Assembly (NCBI GenBank): GCA_900547435.1
Contig: URGO01000012.1
Span: 1-34,647 of the forward strand
DNA: 34,647 nucleotides
Direction of reading: 5' to 3'
Origin: an uncultured Parabacteroides sp.
GTDB lineage: Bacteria > Bacteroidota > Bacteroidia > Bacteroidales > Tannerellaceae
The notes under the pieces are model-generated. The model was not told where the DNA came from. It searched no databases and saw only the letters and a program-made list of their open reading frames with translations. A program made the translations under genes and the position numbers. Below are positions 32,323-34,647 of this stretch, piece by piece; within the stretch, counting starts at the first letter, position 1, and each line of letters starts with the position of its first letter.

Positions 32323-34647
32323 TTATTTCAGTCCGGCTGCGTCCAAGATGGCATCAACTGCGGCATCCAGACCGTCAGAGTTCTTACCTCCAGCTGTTGC
32401 GAAATGAGGCTGTCCTCCACCTCCGCCTTGAATCAGTTTGGCGGCATCTTTCACTAATTTGCCGGCATTCAAGCCCTCTTTTACCAAAGCATCGCTTATG
32501 GAAACCATCAAAGCGCATTTTGCGCCGTCTTTGATTCCTCCTACAAAGAACACCTTGCCGGTTTCTTGCGCTTCACCTTTCACCTGGAATGCTACATCTT
32601 TGATAGCCTCGATGTGTGCTTCGCCTTTGAAGATAATCACTTTCACGCCATTACGCTCGATGGCATTGGCCAGCAGGTCTTTCTTGATCAACTGTACTTT
32701 TTCTTTGATGTATTCCTGCACCTCTTTCTTCAGTTCGGCATTCTCTTCGATAGATTTGCGAATGGTCTGTGCCAAGTTCGGTACGTTGTTGAACATCGCC
32801 CGTAACTCTCGCAATGAATCTTGAAGCATGAATGTGTAATTTTCGGCTGCTTCAGCCGTTACAGCCTCGATACGGCGGACACCGGCTGCTACCGAACTTT
32901 CGGAAACAACGCGCAATGAACCGATCATACCCGTTGCCGGAATGTGCGTACCACCGCATAGCTCTACAGAACTTCCATACTTGATGACACGTACATTGTC
33001 TCCATATTTTTCACCGAACAGAGCCATCGCTCCCATCTCCTTAGCCTGTTCGATCGGCATATTGCGATACTCTTCCAATGCATAGTTCGCTCGGATTTTC
33101 TCGCTAACCAACTTCTCTACCTGACGAATCTCTTCATCAGTTACTTTCTGGAAGTGAGAAAAATCGAAACGCAAAGCTTCCGGAGAAACGTATGAACCTT
33201 TTTGCTCTACATGCTTGCCCAATACTTCGCGCAGCGCTTCATGCAGCAGGTGAGTGGCCGAGTGATTGCATTCGCATTGGATACGTTTCTTTACATTGAT
33301 CTTCGCCGTAAATCCGGCCGTTACGTCTTGCGGCAATTTTTCTACGATGTGGATCGGCAGATTGTTCTCGCGTTTGGTGTCCAGAATGTTCACTTTCTCG
33401 TCTCCGTTGATGAGCCATCCGGTATCACCAACCTGTCCTCCCATCTCGGCATAGAACGGTGTGCGGTCCAGAACCAATTGATAGAGCACCTTGTTCTTTT
33501 GCTTTACCTGACGATAACGCAAGATTTCCGCATCGCATTCAAACAAATCATATCCTACAAATTCGGTTTCGCCCTCTTTCAAGGTTACCCAGTCTCCTGT
33601 CTCTACGGCTGCTGCATTGCGGGCACGCTCCTTTTGCTTCTGCATTTCCACATTGAACTCGTCAATGTTCACATCCATATGATGCTCGCGCAGGATCAGT
33701 TCGGTCAGGTCTAATGGGAAACCGTAAGTATCATATAACGTAAAGGCATCGCTTCCGCTTAATGTCTTCTGCCCCGCAACTTGCAAATCCTCTATTTTCT
33801 TATCCAGCAGGCGGATTCCGGTTTCCAATGTGCGGAGGAAAGCATCCTCTTCTTCTTTGATCACCTTTTCAATCAAGGTCTTTTGGGCAATCAGTTCCGG
33901 ATAAGCTCCGCCCATTTGCTCGGTCAAGACGGGTAATAACTTATAGATAAATGCCTCTTTTTGTCCGAGAAATGTATAGCTGTAACGAACGGCACGGCGC
34001 AGGATTCGGCGGATTACATAGCCGGCTTTCGCGTTGGAAGGCAATTGTCCGTCGGCAATCGAGAATGCTACCGCACGCAAATGGTCGGCTACTACACGCA
34101 TAGCCACGTCAATGTTTTCCTCTTTCCCATATTCCTTGCCGGAAAGACGGGATATTTCCCGGATAATCGGCTGGAAAATATCGGTGTCATAGTTGGAATG
34201 TTTCCCTTGCAGGGCACGTACCAGACGTTCGAAGCCCATACCGGTATCAATAACGTTCATGCCCAGTTTTTCCAAAGAGCCATCTGCCTTCCGGTTGAAT
34301 TGCATGAACACCAAATTCCAAATCTCAATGACCTGCGGATTGTCTTTATTTACCAGTTCACGTCCGGGAACCTGTGCTTTTTCTTCCGGAGTTCTTGAAT
34401 CCAAATGGATTTCCGAGCAGGGACCGCAAGGGCCGGTATCTCCCATTTCCCAGAAATTATCATGTTTGTTACCGTTGATAATATGGTCGGCCGGCACATG
34501 CTTTGCCCAATAGCCGGCTGCTTCGTCATCCCGTTCCAAATGTTCTTCCGGAGAACCTTCGAATACCGTTACATACAAATCTGCCGGATCCAGATGCAAT
34601 ACATCTACCAGATATCCCCATGCCATGTCAATGGCGCCCTCTTTGAA
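32323..34647 (-). CDS. alaS: alanyl-tRNA synthetase, N terminus beyond the window
   Basis: AlaS charges tRNA-Ala and edits mischarged Ser and Gly. The visible 774 residues cover most of the protein, missing roughly the first 100. They include GNKHDNFWEMGDTGPCGPCSEIH in the catalytic core, the editing-domain metal site (HSATHLLHEAL and CGGTHIPATG), a coiled-coil stretch and the C-terminal DHHA1 domain ending in the Gly-rich GGGGGQPHFATAGGK. The frame is open to the window edge, where the codons before MAWGYL still read like AlaS (FKEGAID), so the true start lies outside. It has a strong terminator after its stop. Confidence 0.97.
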   Translation of the reverse strand, partial: FKEGAIDMAWGYLVDVLHLDPADLYVTVFEGSPEEHLERDDEAAGYWAKHVPADHIINGNKHDNFWEMGDTGPCGPCSEIHLDSRTPEEKAQVPGRELVNKDNPQVIEIWNLVFMQFNRKADGSLEKLGMNVIDTGMGFERLVRALQGKHSNYDTDIFQPIIREISRLSGKEYGKEENIDVAMRVVADHLRAVAFSIADGQLPSNAKAGYVIRRILRRAVRYSYTFLGQKEAFIYKLLPVLTEQMGGAYPELIAQKTLIEKVIKEEEDAFLRTLETGIRLLDKKIEDLQVAGQKTLSGSDAFTLYDTYGFPLDLTELILREHHMDVNIDEFNVEMQKQKERARNAAAVETGDWVTLKEGETEFVGYDLFECDAEILRYRQVKQKNKVLYQLVLDRTPFYAEMGGQVGDTGWLINGDEKVNILDTKRENNLPIHIVEKLPQDVTAGFTAKINVKKRIQCECNHSATHLLHEALREVLGKHVEQKGSYVSPEALRFDFSHFQKVTDEEIRQVEKLVSEKIRANYALEEYRNMPIEQAKEMGAMALFGEKYGDNVRVIKYGSSVELCGGTHIPATGMIGSLRVVSESSVAAGVRRIEAVTAEAAENYTFMLQDSLRELRAMFNNVPNLAQTIRKSIEENAELKKEVQEYIKEKVQLIKKDLLANAIERNGVKVIIFKGEAHIEAIKDVAFQVKGEAQETGKVFFVGGIKDGAKCALMVSISDALVKEGLNAGKLVKDAAKLIQGGGGGQPHFATAGGKNSDGLDAAVDAILDAAGLK

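Overview
The window looks like a chromosomal segment of a Bacteroidales bacterium, most likely close to Parabacteroides (Tannerellaceae/Porphyromonadaceae side). Three things point there: the Bacteroidota promoter signature TAnnTTTG in front of many genes, the type IX secretion genes porU and porV side by side, and lipoprotein and signal-peptidase-I exports typical of the phylum. The genus is an inference. Almost everything is core housekeeping. I see no phage, insertion sequence or CRISPR array.

Layout. (1) 1-200: the 3' end of a 5S rRNA and its terminator. (2) 222-4411, minus: metG, then a sugar aminotransferase and a Gfo/Idh/MocA dehydrogenase, tightly packed. (3) 4672-9406, plus: an unrecognised 168-aa protein, then ddh (meso-DAP dehydrogenase), lgt, a flavodiiron protein and nagB. 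(4) 9452-14688, minus: gyrB, an unusual amidohydrolase-dipeptidase fusion, a glutaminyl-cyclase-like lipoprotein and sufE. (5) 14931-18089, minus: udk, with a TonB-receptor-like outer membrane protein upstream. (6) 18847-24819, minus: rex, a FAHD1-like enzyme, porU (broken by an in-frame TAA) and porV. (7) 25204-30943, plus: ispF, pyrH, frr, rsgA and an alpha-L-rhamnosidase lipoprotein. (8) 30920-34647: mltG (minus), tRNA-Ser(GCT) (plus) and alaS (minus, running off the window).

The most striking non-gene signal is a family of four 88-bp intergenic elements (5284-5371, 14833-14920, 18478-18565, 24977-25064). Each is exactly four 22-bp units carrying the core ATGCCTATCTT, and the units appear in different orientations (++--, ++--, ++++, +---). 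I do not recognise it as a named family. Other spacers hold AT-rich inverted repeats built from a few recurring words.

Functional links: the three signal-peptidase-I exports (the outer membrane protein, PorU and PorV) all appear to start with Gln after cleavage, and a glutaminyl cyclase that could cap them is encoded here too. Envelope and cell-wall functions recur (ddh, lgt, nagB, mltG, T9SS), mixed with translation genes (metG, alaS, frr, rsgA, tRNA-Ser).
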